Notes under the pieces: generated by a model
What the model saw: only the letters and a program-made list of their open reading frames with translations
Databases searched by the model: none
Told to the model about the DNA's origin: nothing
In this document: one piece after another, positions 9,549 to 24,500 of the stretch
How positions within the stretch are numbered: position 1 is the stretch's first letter
Layout of the letters: each line of letters opens with the position of its first letter
Translations under genes and position numbers: made by a program
DNA from: Vombatus ursinus
Lineage: Eukaryota; Chordata; Mammalia; Diprotodontia; Vombatidae
NCBI RefSeq assembly: GCF_900497805.2
Contig: NW_020954608.1
Location: forward strand, 13,993,888-14,057,887
Direction: 5' to 3'
Length of the DNA stretch: 64,000 nt

Positions 9549-12500
9549 CTGATAATATAAAATACTTATTAAACTGGTGACTGTAAACGTCAAGCATGCA
9601 TATAAATATAAGTTCCAGGTTTCTAGAAAAATAGCTTTATTGCTTAGGCGAACTTTTCTTGATTGAAGTTAGCAAAATACAACTGTTTTAATAGAGAAAT
9701 GAAATTTATTTAAATCTATTTTGTTTTGATGTGTGTTTTTATACTGACTAGAGCAAAAATAGACCAAGTCATTTTAGAAAAAAAAGAGTATGTTTTTGTT
9801 AATTTTTGCCTACTTTGAGGCATAAACAAATGAAAATTGCCTGGGTGATGATTTGAGAGAGATGAGGTCATGTAACTTTTGAAAAAAGCTAGGAAATGGC
9901 ACTATTCATTTTACCAGCCTCTTGAATACTCAGACAGTCCTCCAAACAAACTCTGGCAAAAGGATTAATTTCTACAAATATTTTGAAAGATATTTGAAAA
10001 GCTCTAAGAACTAGAGAGAGCTATCAGTTTGGAATTCAAAAGTATTCAGTTCTGTATCATGGTGATGAATAAACATTCCATCCAAGGACAAAGAAGTATA
10101 AAGTCAGATTGGGGCAAGGTAAAAAGCATTTAGTCCACATTGCCCTGTCCAAAATTGCTTCTCAAGGGATTCCTAGAAATATAGAGACATCTCCTAAAAA
10201 AGTTCCGTTCTTGCAAATGGATCACATTTGAAACAAGGAAAATGTAACTTTTTTATTTGCCAAAACTATGAGGCAAACAGATCTTAACGATTCTTTTTTC
10301 CCTCTGGGAAAAAAAAAGCCAACTTGTTTAGAAACGTGTCAGTACTAATTCTTTTGAAATATGGGCATTGGAGGAATCCGGATCCCTTTGCCTCAGTTTT
10401 TCAAAAGAGAAAAACCTTTATGCCTTGCTTTCATTTTACTTTAGAAAGGGTATTATGTTTGATAGAATGATAGCTTAAAAGAAAGCACAATGTTACATTT
10501 TTGTAACTACAGGCCTGCATGGTGAAAGTTAATCTCTTTTGGCAATGGTTTATATTAATATATTTTTTTTCAAAAAATTCAAAAATATCTTCTTTTTTTT
10601 TTAACTTTTTAGAATCTTTTTTGCCTTACTTAATTTCCTAGATCCTTTCTATGCTAGAAGACCTTCAGCATTGAAGTAAGTTTGATTGCTTTCTTGGGAC
10701 TGATGAAATTAAGGGGAAAGCAATGTCATTACTTTCACTAGTAGCAGCATATGCCTTGAGAACAAAGATGCTAGAATATCATTACAAATGTAGCCCAAGA
10801 GGAGAAGAATTTTAAAAAAAATTTGGTCAGGATCTGTATTTTCACCAGTTTGGTGAACTCCTTGGCGTGGAGACCAGTGACACAGACTGGTTTGCAACTG
10901 AACTGACCTTAGAAAGCTGCCAATGTAGTCTGCCCATTGTCACACAGTTAGTATGTGTCAAAGGCAGGACCTGAACCCAGATCTTCCAGACTCTGATGTG
11001 GCCCTCTTTTCACAATGTTACATTGTTTCTCAATAGAACTGTAGTTAAAAAATTCTAGGAACTCTGGGAAACTAGTAATTAATATGAGAAAAATGTATCT
11101 TGGGGAACATTTAATTTATTTTTCATGGCATTTGAATTACTCTGTTAATTTTTCTTCTGAATTTCCTCTCTTACAATTTTCTTCTGCAATATGTTAGTAC
11201 ATCAAGGATTTGTGATTTCACCTTTCCACTGATGCAGGTTGTATCCCTTTTCTGCCATTAGTGATGGTATTCATTAATTGCTGTGGCTGAAAAAACCAAC
11301 CTCTGGTGAGACTCTCCAAACTTAGTCAGGTTGGTCCCTGTATGACACATATAGCTCATTACCCTATCTCTAAGTGAAGCCTTTCCATCTTGGCAGATCC
11401 TATCAAGGTTTCACTCCACTTTTTCACTCTACCTTTAGAGAATTTGGAGTCACTTCATTGTGATGAGTCAGAGTATGATTTTAGAGGAGGTTTCTTCCTA
11501 CATACCATAGTTTATATATAATAGAAATTATTCAGTGACTATTATTATTTATTATTTTGACAAACTTAATCTTAATTGGAATTTATAAAAACTGACATCT
11601 AATTTAGCTTTAGATAAGGTACATATTACTGTTATTATTTATTTGTTCTCTAGAACTAGGACCCTAGAGTTTGACCATTTTAGAGGGAAATCAAACATAT
11701 CCCTGGTGGATTATGAAATAACCTACATTTTTTGTATTTCCTGGAAAACATCAGTGATCCACCACCCCTGGAAACCATTTAGTGGCTTAGCATCATGTAA
11801 ATTTGTCCACCCTGACTTATGAAGGTTAGTTTATCCTGAGGGACCTACATACTAAAATGATGATCTCTTTCCTTGAGAGGATGGTCTTTATGTAGTATTT
11901 ACAGTGATCTCAACTTGTAACTTAATTAGGAAACACCTTATAAAAACTCTCTTCACTGATACAGATCAGTAATTCTTTGTAACTGTCTTAGAGTTTCAGG
12001 AACTTGTCCAGGGTCACATAGCCACAATGTGTCACAAAAGAACTTAGACATCTTCCTGCTGCTTCTATAGCTAATAACATTTTTTTGTTTCCATAACAAA
12101 TTATATTTAATGAAAACATTGTTGTGAAAGGCAAGATAGAATTGTAGATAGAAGGATGACCTTGGAATAAACAAGTCAATTAGTTTCTCATCAAGCTAGG
12201 CACTAGAGATACAAAGATAAACAATTAAAAAGTCCATGCTCTTAAGGAACTTGTATTCTTTTGGGGATTACATGTACACATATAAGCATGTACAGAATAA
12301 ATGCCAAAAAATATTAAAAGGTAATTTGGGAGAAGGTATACTGGCAGTTGAGGGAGAGAATCAAAAAATGTTTCATGTAGAAGGTAGTGCTTCATCTGTA
12401 TCTTGAAGGAGGTAAAGGAGTCAGTGAGGTGTAGGTAAGGAAGGAATACATTCCAGACATGGAGTCCAGAGATGAAGTGTCATGTGTGAGGAATTTATCC

Positions 12501-15500
12501 CGTATATAGTTTGTTCATATGTAGTACGAACGTATTGTCTCCCCCCATTGTGAGCTCCTGGAAGGCAGGGACTTTCTTTTGCCTTTCTTTGTATTCCCAG
12601 CCCTTACCATAGTGCCTGGCACATGGTAAGCACCTAATAAATCCTTATTGATTGATTGAATAGAGAGAAGACCAATTTAGCTAGAGTGCTAGACCATAGA
12701 CTGTAAGAAGGGAAGTAGTTCATAATGAGACTACAAATATAGTTTAGGGTCAGTTTGTAAAGGGTTTTAAAAGCCAAACACAGGAAGTTATATTTGATTC
12801 TAGAGGTAGTAGGCATCTGCTGAAGTTTATTGAGTAGATGAGTGACCTGGGTTCAAAACTAGCCTTTGATATACACTGGTGATGTGATGCTGGGCAAGCT
12901 TTAGAATTCAGTGCCCAAGGCAACTCTTTAAGATGATAAATTGCAGAAAACTCAGAGAGTTGCATTGGTAGAGGGAATTTCCACCACTAGAGTTCCCATT
13001 CCCGATGAAATTGAAGATCTGGACCAAAAAATTGTTATGAATAAAACCAGATACAATATGCAACCTCATTATGTGGACATTGTTAATCCTTACCAGGGTC
13101 AATGAATTCAATCCCATTGCTGCTCAAGTTTAATTTCCTCAGTTCATGAATATCTTCAAAAACCTTAGGTTGAAGTTGGTTGATTTTGTTGTTTGATAAA
13201 TCAAGTTTAATAATATCTGGAGGGATGTTGCTTGGGATTTTCCTTAATTCTGGAAGAATCAATGGGGAATATATCATTATATTATGCATTAAAGACTTAA
13301 TAGAGTTTTAGAGATGGCATGTATCTATTTGTCTATCTCAATAACAAGAAGATTATAGACTCACAAATTCAGAGCTTAAGGGAACTTTAGAAGTCCAGTC
13401 CCTTCTCTTATCAGATGAAGAAACTGAGACTCACATAATTTAAATAAGTTCCCCAATATCTCAGAGGCTTTCAGTGGTAGAATTGGGATTTGAACCCTAC
13501 TCTTTTGCCTCAAAATTTAGTGCACTATCAATAAAGAACAAATTCTTTAACTTAAAGGAGAGATATAATGTGGATAATGAAAGTGCAAATATAACCACCA
13601 AACCTCATTTTACCCATGTAGTTTATGTGTCATTTTACTTACTTCATAAGTTTTTAAGTTCCAGCTACAAAAAGTAGCAGAATTGCCTGTCTTGCTTTTC
13701 TTTTCTTCATCCGTCAGCAAAAGTGATAACAAGGAGGGAAAAGAACAGTAAGCACCAATGGAAAGAACAGTAACTTAGATGATTTTGAACTGTTTATTTT
13801 GTTTAACATTATTTCGTTAAACATTTGGAGTGAAATGCACTGTTTTGTATGGAGGGGTAAAAAAATAAGACATGCTCTAATAAGAGAGTTAAGTGAGGTA
13901 TACAGATCTCAGTGTCTGCCCTGATTATTGTCTTCTATGTCTGAGGATGAGGTGTTCCATGAAATACTGTCCCATATCTCTTCTTCCTTTCATAGCCGTT
14001 CTTGAAAAAGTAGGCTATCCTCTGTTCCCCTACCTCCTCCCCATCTACTTGCCATTCTGTTCTTCACACTCTCACTCCCATCTTAATCACTTTTCTGAAA
14101 GTATTTTTTTCAAAAGTTGACAGTGACCTCATCACCAAATATAAAGGCTTTTTCTTAGTTCTTTAACCTTTTCTCAGCTTTTGAAATTTTTGATAGATAC
14201 CTTTTTCTAGATAATTTATTCTGCCTAGATTTCCAAGATTGTTTCTACACCTGACTACTTCTTTTCCATCTCCTTTTTGGATTCCTCTTCTTTTTTATCA
14301 GCCTCTAAATGTTGGTGTTCCCCAACCAAGACTCTGTCTTTTGTCCTCTTATGTTCTCTTCCCGAATCTTTTTCTTTTGTAAATTTTAATCCTGTAGCAT
14401 CTATGTTGATAACTTCGAATATCTAAATTTGACCTTTTTCCTGAGCTTTCATCCCTCTACCTATGTGTGACTTGAAATTCAAAATGTCACAAAACCAAAC
14501 CTATTATCTTTCTTTTATGTTATGTGTTTTTGTTTTTATTAAAATGAATTGAGGCATTTTGTTTTGAACGTACTTTCCAGCTAGATGGCACAGTAGAAGG
14601 AAGACCTGAATTCAAATTGATTTTAAACATTTACTAGATGTGTGACCCTGGGCAAGTCACTTAACTCCTGCCTCATTTTCCTCAACTGTAAAATGGGGAT
14701 AATAACAGCACCGACCTTGCAGCAAGTTTTTTGTGAGGATCAAGTGAGATCATATTTGTAAAGCACTTTATACAGTACCTGGCACAAAGTAGTCATATAT
14801 AAATGTTTATTCATTTCCCTGCCCTTCCCCTCACCACAATAAATACACAAAAAAATTTCCCTTCCCACAAAATACTTTTTCCAAAACAACTTATCATTTG
14901 TTAAAAGAAAGAAGGAATTTATCATTTAGTTTTGATAGTTTGGTACTAGGATTAACTGTCATATTATTGTAGTCACTGTATATATTATACTTTGGGCTCT
15001 GCTTTCTTCACTCTATATAAATAAAGTAGGTTTCAAGGGACCCATTGGTCCCTTCTCTACACTTAACAATTGCTCCCTAATTTTGAGGTGTCAGCAGCCA
15101 TCTTAGGAAAATGAAAAAATAATAAGCCCCTCTTCCCAAAAAAAAATCCCTTTCCTAATTGAAGCCAAATTTTTGGAATGAAATTTTGGGGTCAACAGTC
15201 AGCGGTTCATTGGTTTCAAATAGGTAGGAATATGGTTGCTGATACATAATGGGCCCTAGGATACTTAGAGTTCAGGGCTTGCTCATTCTTCAGGACCTTT
15301 GGGGATGTAGAGAAAAGGGTATCTGGCTTTGGATCTGCTGCTGATGCCTATTAGTATAATTGCTAACAACTGGGACAATGGCTCTGAAAGTTCACAGCAG
15401 TTCACAGGTGGAGCTGTGGTCCTTTCCTGTATTACAGAAAAGAATCTAACTTTTTCACATTGGCTGTGAGGCATATGTCACCTTAGCTTTCAAGCCCCAT

Positions 15501-18500
15501 ATGCCATGTAGGACTCATGGTCAAAAGTAAAACTTAAAATTTAACTTTATAGTACTCCTTGGTCCTGGACTTATAAAAAGAATGAAACTTACTATCTTTC
15601 AACCTCAACCTTCTCTTTGACAGTGACATCACATTCACCCGATCACTCATATTCTAAACTTTGGTGTTACCTTTGATTCTTTCATCTGCTATGTTGATTC
15701 AATTGTAAAATTTTACAATTAAATATGTAACATCTGTCACCTCCTTTCCATTTCCCCTGCTATCACCTTAGGTCCGCCTATCTCATTTATTGCAAATGTT
15801 TCCTAATGGGTCTCCCTATCTTTTCTTTCTCTCCTTTCCAATCCGTTTCTCCTTGTGCTGTAAAAGCTAATTTTCTGTATGTAGAGATTTGATCATACTA
15901 TTCCTCTTTATCATGGTGCTTCACTGGCTCCTTATTGCTTACCAAAGAAAGTTAAAAATTACTAGCTTGACATTCAAAGCCCTCTTAAATCTGGCTCTGC
16001 CTACCTTTTCAAACTTATTTCACATATTCCTCACATATACTTTTGTTTAATTTTGCATTATAATTGTCTGTATTTAGTTGCTACTGAAATCTCCTCTTCC
16101 CCCTCTTTTCTACTTGAATTATCAATGGTAATAAATGGTGTCCATTTTAAGGTATAAATGGCAAAGGGTGGGATTTTAATAATCCATTGATCAATTGTTT
16201 ATTGTGTGTCAAGTTTTGTGCTGGAGTGAAAGAAGAAGCAGAGGTAGTTGTTACCCTCAAGAAACTGACATTCTAATGGGGAAGAAAATATAGAGGCTAA
16301 GTAGGTACATATATGCTAAATGTAGAGTAGGTTACAAGGTGATTTTAGAAGAAAAGATGCTAGCAGCAAGTAGAGTGTGAAAGAAAAAAGGAAAAGTGCC
16401 AGGCAGAAAAAGAGTAGTGGAACTCAAAGAGAGGAAAAAGACTGGACATTGATCCTATATGGGGTGATAGTCCTGGAAGGCTGGAGACCTTAAAAACTTG
16501 TCCTTTCTTTGCCTGAAAGATTGCATGGACTGAGATAGATATAAGCTGTCAGAGTGAGAAGATCCACAAAAAAAGTAGAAAAAAGAAATAGCTAAAACAC
16601 ACATACACACAAGAAAATAAAAATAAGCAAAAATTTAAAATATACAATATGTTGGTACAAATAAAAATACTGTAGATTGATGAATGCATTAAAAGCAACA
16701 GAGATGGGAAAAGGAACCATTCAGGTTCCCAGGAGTTGTCTTCAGGTGGGCAAATAACCTGTTCATAGAAATTAAGCAGAAATTGGCAAACATAAGAAAA
16801 TCATGAGACCAAATAAAAGAAGTACCAAAAGAAAGTAGAAAATCAGATGTGGAAATTGAATGAAAATTGAAAAACGCAAAAAAAATTACAGAGAAATTCA
16901 TGAAGAAGGTGATCAGTATGTTGAAAATAACGGACTTCAAAAATCCACAGAAGCAACTTCTATGGAAAATGAAATTGTATTTAATAAACAACAGTTAGAA
17001 ATAAAGGTTCAAAAATTATTGATTTATCAAAACTGTTGGAAAACACAAATCCAAATACTGATTTGGAGGATAGATCACAGTACTATGACTTCAGAGTTGC
17101 ATATGTGTCAGAGAAATTTGAAAAACAAGAGAATTTGAACACTTCATTGTTAGAAATGATCAAAGGAGGACTTTTCTCAGGAGGACCAAAGATGCAATAG
17201 TTTGAAAATTAAGAAGCATGCATGAATATGAACCCAAAATTAGCCACTCAACAAAAACTCAGTATGCTTTGTGAAGATAGAAGGTAAATAATTGAGAAGC
17301 AAAGGACTTTAAAATGTTTATAGAGCTACTATTCCCTTCAAGGACATCTTCCCAACAGCAAATAAGCCTCATATCCAAAATGGAAAGTATTTCAAACCAA
17401 GATAAAACAGTTGGTAACGTGATATGAGAGTTCTTATTCAGCACATTATAAGAACATTCAGGCAAACAAAATTGATAAACAGCAAATAGTGTCAAGTTTT
17501 TAATAAAGAGAAAAAACCCAAATGACAGCCCCCCCCCAAAATGAGGATAGAGGAGAGATCTACAAGGGCAAAAGGAATCAAGAAAATTATCGGATGTTAC
17601 TGTACAAGGTTCTATGACAGTAAGTTTGAGGATCTCAAAGAAATGGAAGATTAGCTACAAATGTATAGAATATTAAAACTAACACTAGCAAAACAAGAAG
17701 TGGAGGACTTACATGGAACAATCATAGAAGCACAAATCATACAGGCCACCAAAAACTAGCCTTGCAAAATGGCACAAAGGCTAGATGAGTTTACAAATGA
17801 ATATTACAAATTAATCTAGGCTGGCATTCGAGGGCCTCTTAAATCTGGCCATCTTATAAGTATTTAAGGCACATTTAACTTCTGTACTATATAAAACTGT
17901 TTCAAAACAGAGAAAGATGGTAGGTTAGCTCCAGTTTAGCTAATATAATGATAATCCTTAAAAAAATGCAAAGCTGAGAAAATTGTGAACTATTATCAGT
18001 TATGAATATTGATACAAAAATAATACTTCCAAATTGAATATAGCAGTACATCAAAAATTATTGATTATGACCATGCAGTTTTTATGCATAGGATGTGAAG
18101 GAAAATAATAAAATGCATTTTATCAGCAAGGGAAAAATCATGATATAGTGAAAGTCTTTGAAAAGCGTAGCACTGATTTAAAGTTAAACATATTAATATA
18201 GAAAAAGAAGAACCTTTCCCTAATATGATAGAATGTATAGATTGGAAGTCATGAATTATTATATATAACAAGAAACACTGGAAGAATGTTCATTAAAAAC
18301 AGATGTTAAGTAGGAACATATTCTTTCATCACTCCTATTTAATATAACTTTAAAAATCTTAGCAATAGCTGTAAGGATATGAAAAAGAAATCAGTGGAAA
18401 AGTTAAAATATATTTATTTTTAGATAATATAACTATACAAAAAAACGCTAAGACTGTTTTAAAAAATCAGTGGAGGTAGTAAATGACTTTAGTAAATTAG

Positions 18501-21500
18501 GTTTTTCGTTTTTTTTTTTGACTAGACCACTGGTTTTATGAGTATGAGGAGCTTGATAGGAGATGCAAATCTTTTGCTATAATATATAATCTTAGAGAGC
18601 TGCTTGTGCCACCAAGAGGCTAAGTGACTTGCCTAGAGTCACATAGCAAGTCAGTGTCAGAGGCAGAACATGAAGCCCCCATCTTCTTGACTGTGAGGTC
18701 AACCTTCTTCTAGCTACCAGACCAAGCCATGCTTTCTCTCTGATGTAAAGTAGATGAGTAAAATCCACAAAGATCAGCTGCATAAATACATAAGTGTACA
18801 TAAATGCTTAATCGGTTGATTGATTAGATTTCTATATACTATCACCCAGAATCAAGAAAAAACTGATGAAAAGATAAATACCGTCATATATCACAATGTA
18901 TCACATAACTTGTGAAAAACAATCTCAAAATAATATTGACAAATGAAAGAGGAACCAAACAAATGGAGAATTATTCCTTGCTTATGGATAAGTCAAGGAA
19001 AAATATAAAAAAAATGGCAATACCTCCCAAACTAACTTCCAGAAATAATGCAGTACTAGTGAAAAAGCCAATAGGTTATTTTATGGAATTAAAGTCAATT
19101 AAGTTTAATTCAACAAATATTTGTTAAGTCCTGCCATGTACAGAGCACTGTGTTAAGGCATTGAGGATACAAGGACAAAAACAGAATAGTCCTTGCCCTC
19201 AAAGAGTTTACATTTTGGTTAATTTTGTCCTGATAAAATTCATGTGAGAAACAAATGTACAAGAATATGAAGAGCTATGAAACAGAAAACCAGTAAAGGA
19301 GGAAATTAGCTTTCCCAAATATCAAAATGTAATATTACATAGTAATTATTAAAAACTGCTTAGTATTAGAAATTAAGTATAGGAATAGATTAGTGGGACA
19401 AAATAGAGAATCCAGAAATAGAACCTCCTTATTATGAAAGACTAATGTATAATAAACCCACAAATAACAGTGCAGGATGGGATCGTCAATAAAAACCACA
19501 GGGAAAACCAGTTGGCTAGATGGCAAAGAATAGGTTTGCAGCCAAACCTCATACAACATACCCACAATAAACTAGATCATTAATCTAAATACAAAAAAAC
19601 CACAAAATTAATTTCTTTTCCACAAATATGTTATGTTCCTATAATGTGCCAGGTACTAGTATGCCAGGTGCTAAGTATATAAAACAACAAAAATGAACCA
19701 GTCCTCAACCTCAAGGAGCTTACATTCTACCTGGAGTTATACAACATATTTTTTAAACAAAAAAATAAAAACAATTAAAAGGAAAATGAATAATTTATTT
19801 CTTTCAACTTTGAAGAGGAGGGATGTTTTTAATTGATCTAAAACATAGAACATGGTACTGAAGAAACAATAACTAGATCTAATTTTATAGAAATAAAATG
19901 GAGTTTTGCTATATAAAATAAATTTTCTTTAAAAATTAAAAGAAACAACTTGGAGAAAAGTTAAAGTAAATATATCATATTATGGTCTATCATACATATT
20001 TTATATGACACTGATGTATGTCTGTAAGATGAAGAATGGGCAGCTAGGTGAGCAGTGGATAGAGTACTGGCCTTGGAATTAGGAAGACTCATTCCTAAGT
20101 TTGAGTCTGGCTTCAAATACTTTCTAGCTGTGTGACCCTCGGCAAGTCACTTAGCCATGTTTGCCTCAGTTTCCTAATCTGTAAAATGAGCTGGAGAAGG
20201 AAATGGCAAGCCATTTCAGCATCTTTGCCAAGAAAACTCCAAAATAGGGTCACAAAGAGTCAGATGTGACTGGAAATGACTGAAGCACAACAACAAAGAT
20301 AAAGAATATGCACACCTCATGATGGGGGCGGGGCATGAATAAGAGTTGCACAGCAAGAAGTATGCATGGGTTGTAATCTGTACTGTTGGAGGAAGTATCC
20401 AGATTGAAGAGAGAGCAGATTCATTCTTGTTCATGTCTTCTTTAGCAGATTCATGAAGTGTACTAGGGTCCTTCCTCTGGTTCTCCTGGCATTGTATAAG
20501 TGGATTTTCCATCTATTCATCCTTATCTCTATATATATAACTGGCACACTTCCTTTTCTCATTATAAATTTCTCTGATGATATTTTTACACAACTTTTTT
20601 TTTTGCATAGAGTTCATCATAGATAACATGCTACTCCTAGTTATATCTGTCATGTATGTCTTCATTGCATTCATTGATTCATCAGAGATTGTGGTATTCC
20701 ATGCTTTATAGTTCAGCACCAGAAAAAGAATATTAGATCAATATTCTTTGGATCAATATCAAAATTGGATCAATATCAAATATCAAATCAAAAAATCAAT
20801 GGATTTTTGCTGGAAAATCTTGGGAGTATTTTGCCAGATACAATATAGCATACTTGCATCTTCCCATTCACTTCTAGGCCTAGTTCATAGTCTGTCTACA
20901 ATGTTAGTCCAAGATATATGTACTCATTGAACTATGGGCTATTTATTCCATTGCATGACATGGACAATAGTCATTCTTCATTCTCTTGGTTTTCACTGTG
21001 TAAATAGGCACAACTGCTCAATGATTATAGATCTCTTTTAGAAGATACTCCAGGGTTCCAGCACATGATGCAGTCAACACAAAGTCATCCACAAACAGGA
21101 GTATTTGTGAGGGGGGAGCCTCACTATCTATATAGAATTCTTTCTCGGTCTTTCTTTTCATTGGATTATCCTCCTATTTCAGTGGCAAACTTGTCAAGCA
21201 TATATCTTCCTGTATTAAACTTTATTTGATGCTAGTAATCAGACGATTGTTGAACAAAATTGACTCTGTTGTAATAATCAAGGGATCTTACAGGTATTAC
21301 CATTTGTATAAGAGACACTTTGTTGGAGTAGGGCCTTTAAGAATAGATTTTACCCCATGAATCAAGTACTATTTTTATAGTTAAACAGTGAGCCAAATAG
21401 GATCCTGTATTGTCTACAGCTTTCAGTCAATTGTGTTTATTCATTTGTTAATTTACTCTGTAATCAATTTAGTCAATAAGAATGTATTTAATACGTATTA

Positions 21501-24500
21501 TGTGCCAGGTATGTGACTTTCGTGCTGGTTTACTGTAGAATATTTTGTGAGAAAGCCTGCCTATTTCCTTTTCATATTTTCATTAAGAATACTTTTGATA
21601 TATATACATTTTTCCACAAATATTTTGGAGAGATGAGAAAGTAGGTTATTTTCTTGATCACCTTCTTTCAGACATCTTTAGATGTCTGTCAATGCCATCA
21701 AATTTGTGCTGGCCCCAGCATGGACCTCCTTCTTTTTGATATATTTTAGTCTGGGCCATCTGCTTTCTCTGTCTTTGTTTTTGTTGTGGGAATTTCCCAA
21801 GCTGGTTTCCTTGAGATTCTAGGGAGAATCTCATCTTCCATTAGGTCTGTAAGATTGGTGGTCAGAAAGTGAGTGGACAGACTGAAAGGAAAAGAAAGTT
21901 ATTAGTGTACTAATGAAGACTGCTCAGACTTGTAGCAGCTTCAGCTTCTTAGGATACAGATTGGATTTTTATTACTTTTTAGGCTTACTTAGAATATACA
22001 ACCAATGAGAGGTATTCTTCAGCAAAAAAGGAAATGGGGAAGTGTACAAACCTTGGGGTCATAGGAGTTTTTAAAAGTTAAGTTGGTTCCTGTTGGAAAT
22101 GCATTTCTCAGTGGTTAGTTTTATCAGAATATTCTGTGTTGGCAGAATATCTCTATGATAGTGGAGGCTTCCTTCAAGATAGAATCAGTCAGGGTCATCC
22201 TGTTGTGGTCTTTAAAGAGAGAGGAATAAAATAACCTGAGTCTCTGTTTACACAACCTCATACCCCTGTTTCTTTGAAACTCTACATTTTTTTCAATGAC
22301 ATTTCTCTTTCCCCATGTAGCACAACAGGCCACAGCCTTGTGTAGTGCTGTAGTATGAATGTGGTTGTTCCGCTGTCATTGGTAAAAGAATAGTTGTAAA
22401 ATCTTAAAAGAGTCTTTCCACTTTTTTTTTTCAATTTCAGTTTATCTTTGAATGCTTGAGTGGAACTCATGACAAGTTTTCTGTAAATTAGTTTTCTCTC
22501 TATTGCTTCTTGATGTTTTATGAAGTGATGCTTGTTATAGTTCATTGTAAAGGGTGTCCCAAAAGTTTTGGTGCCATAATTTTAAGCTATCAAAGCTTTT
22601 TTTCTCTTTATTGCTTTTTGATGTTTCATGAGGTGCTACTAGTTGTAATGTTCATTATACAGGATGTGTGTTCTAAGACTTTAGGTGTATGATACAAGAT
22701 TTTTGGGCTATGATATGATACTTTTAAACTATAAGAGCTTAAAACTATGCTAAGATTTTTGAAATATTCTGTACACTTTATTTTTATTCAAATTGAGGTT
22801 GGTAAGTAGGCTTTATTTATAAATAAGATAATGTGATAAAATGCGTGATATAAATAAGATAATATGTGATAAATAATATAGATACTATGAGAAAATGACA
22901 TAGGCGTTTAGAGGAGGGAGAGATTGCTTTTGTTTTTTAGAACAATTTTCTTCCTTCCTTTCCAAGTATAAGCCTTCCATCTCTATTTTTGTTTTTATCC
23001 ACGCCTGATTTCTCTGTAATGTTGTTCCAACAATCAATTCCCCCTTTCTTGCTTTTCAATCTCTCATTCTTGACTCCATCTCCTGTTTACAAACATGATC
23101 TTTTCTATAAATATGCTCCACTTTTCCTTGCCCTGGTTTATCCCTCTCCTTGCCTTTAAAACCAACATTTGAAAAGAGTAATTTATACTGCTGCCTCCAA
23201 TTTCTTACCATTTATTTACTGCTCCTTCAGAAATGATCAGTTAATTCCTATTTGTCAAATTTAATTGTCTTTTTTCAACCTCATTTGTATTGTCCGATGT
23301 AAGATTTGACATAGCCACCTCTTAGTTTTTGAAATTCTTTCCTTTTTTTTTTTCTCCTGAAAATGTCTTCTGGTTCTGTTCTCATTTCTCTGCTAATTCC
23401 TGCCTGCAAGGGTGTCTATTCCCTTTTGTGTAGTATAATTGTGTGCACTTAACCAAGGTTCTGTTCTCAGTCTTCCTTTCTTTTCTCTAATGTTCTTGCT
23501 AATCTCATCTATTTCAACTGCTTCAATTCTTAGTTCTATATAGGTAATGCCCAAAGTTCTACCTCTACCCTCAAACCCTGAGTGCTACAAATTTATATTT
23601 CCAACTTTCTGTTGAATATCTCCATCTTATTGTATGGTCCTTCAATAATAAATATGTCAAAAACCAAATTAGTTATTTTCCCACCCCAACCTGACTTCTC
23701 AATCCCTCCTGATTTTTGTTTATAGATCACCATTGTCCCTGTCACCTAGACTCAAAATCTGAAGCAATTTTGGCTTCTCCCTCTCACTCCAAATTAAACC
23801 AACATATACTCTGATCCTCAGTGATTTCAATGCATAAATAGAAAAAAAGATGAGGATAGTGAGAAATATGGGATAGAGAAGACAGAGGACCATGATAGTT
23901 ATCTTTAAGGTTTTCATGTGAAAGAGGTGTTAAAATTCTTCTAGTTGGCCTCAGCAGGCTTGGGTAGAAGTTACATGAAAGTAGATTTAAGTGTTATGTA
24001 AGGAAAAACTTCTTAATCATGAGACTTATCCAAAAGTGGAATAAACTGGCTCAGGAGGTACTAAATTTCGCCTCAATAGAGCTTGGCAAGCAAAGGTTTA
24101 GTGACCATTAGTCAGGTATGTTTTACAGGACATTCCTATTCAGATATGGTTTGAATTAGATGGTTTTTAAGGTGCTTTCCTTAGGTGTTGAGGTTCTGTG
24201 ATTTTGTGCAGGTGGTTGAAAATTGGAGAATTTTAATGTTTAAATTATTAAAAAAGTGGTTAAAATTTGGAATGCCTATTTTCAGGTTATTAACTACTTG
24301 TAAGCAACAGTACTAGTAGAATTTTTTTTTTACTAATACCACAAAATGAGAATCAATTACTTTAATAAGCTTGATAATATTGTTTGGCTGCTGTTCATAA
24401 ACTTATGACACAGAAATTATAAAAATATGAAAGATGTTGAGATGTTAAGTGGGTAGATTATAACATTTGATTCTTTTGGATCCTTGCCACTTGGTCATGT

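Larger units (their letters stand above)
16600..19960 (+). mobile_element. Heavily decayed L1 LINE with SINE and L2 fragments inside
   Basis: A-rich sense L1-like text. The ORF2 stage is recognisable from about 17750 ('gatgagtttacaaatgaata', 'cataggatgtgaaggaaaat') to the late ORF2 stage at about 19350-19600 ('gaatagattagtgggacaaa', 'aataaactagatcattaatc'). The upstream part (16600-17500) is assigned less surely. Many stops in all frames, so no intact product. Confidence 0.6.

Noticed and set aside
9151-9597. Starting the LRRC17 last-exon protein at the ATG at 9597
   Set aside because: The AG acceptor at 9550-9549 and in-phase joining to exon 2 show that the upstream codons are intron.
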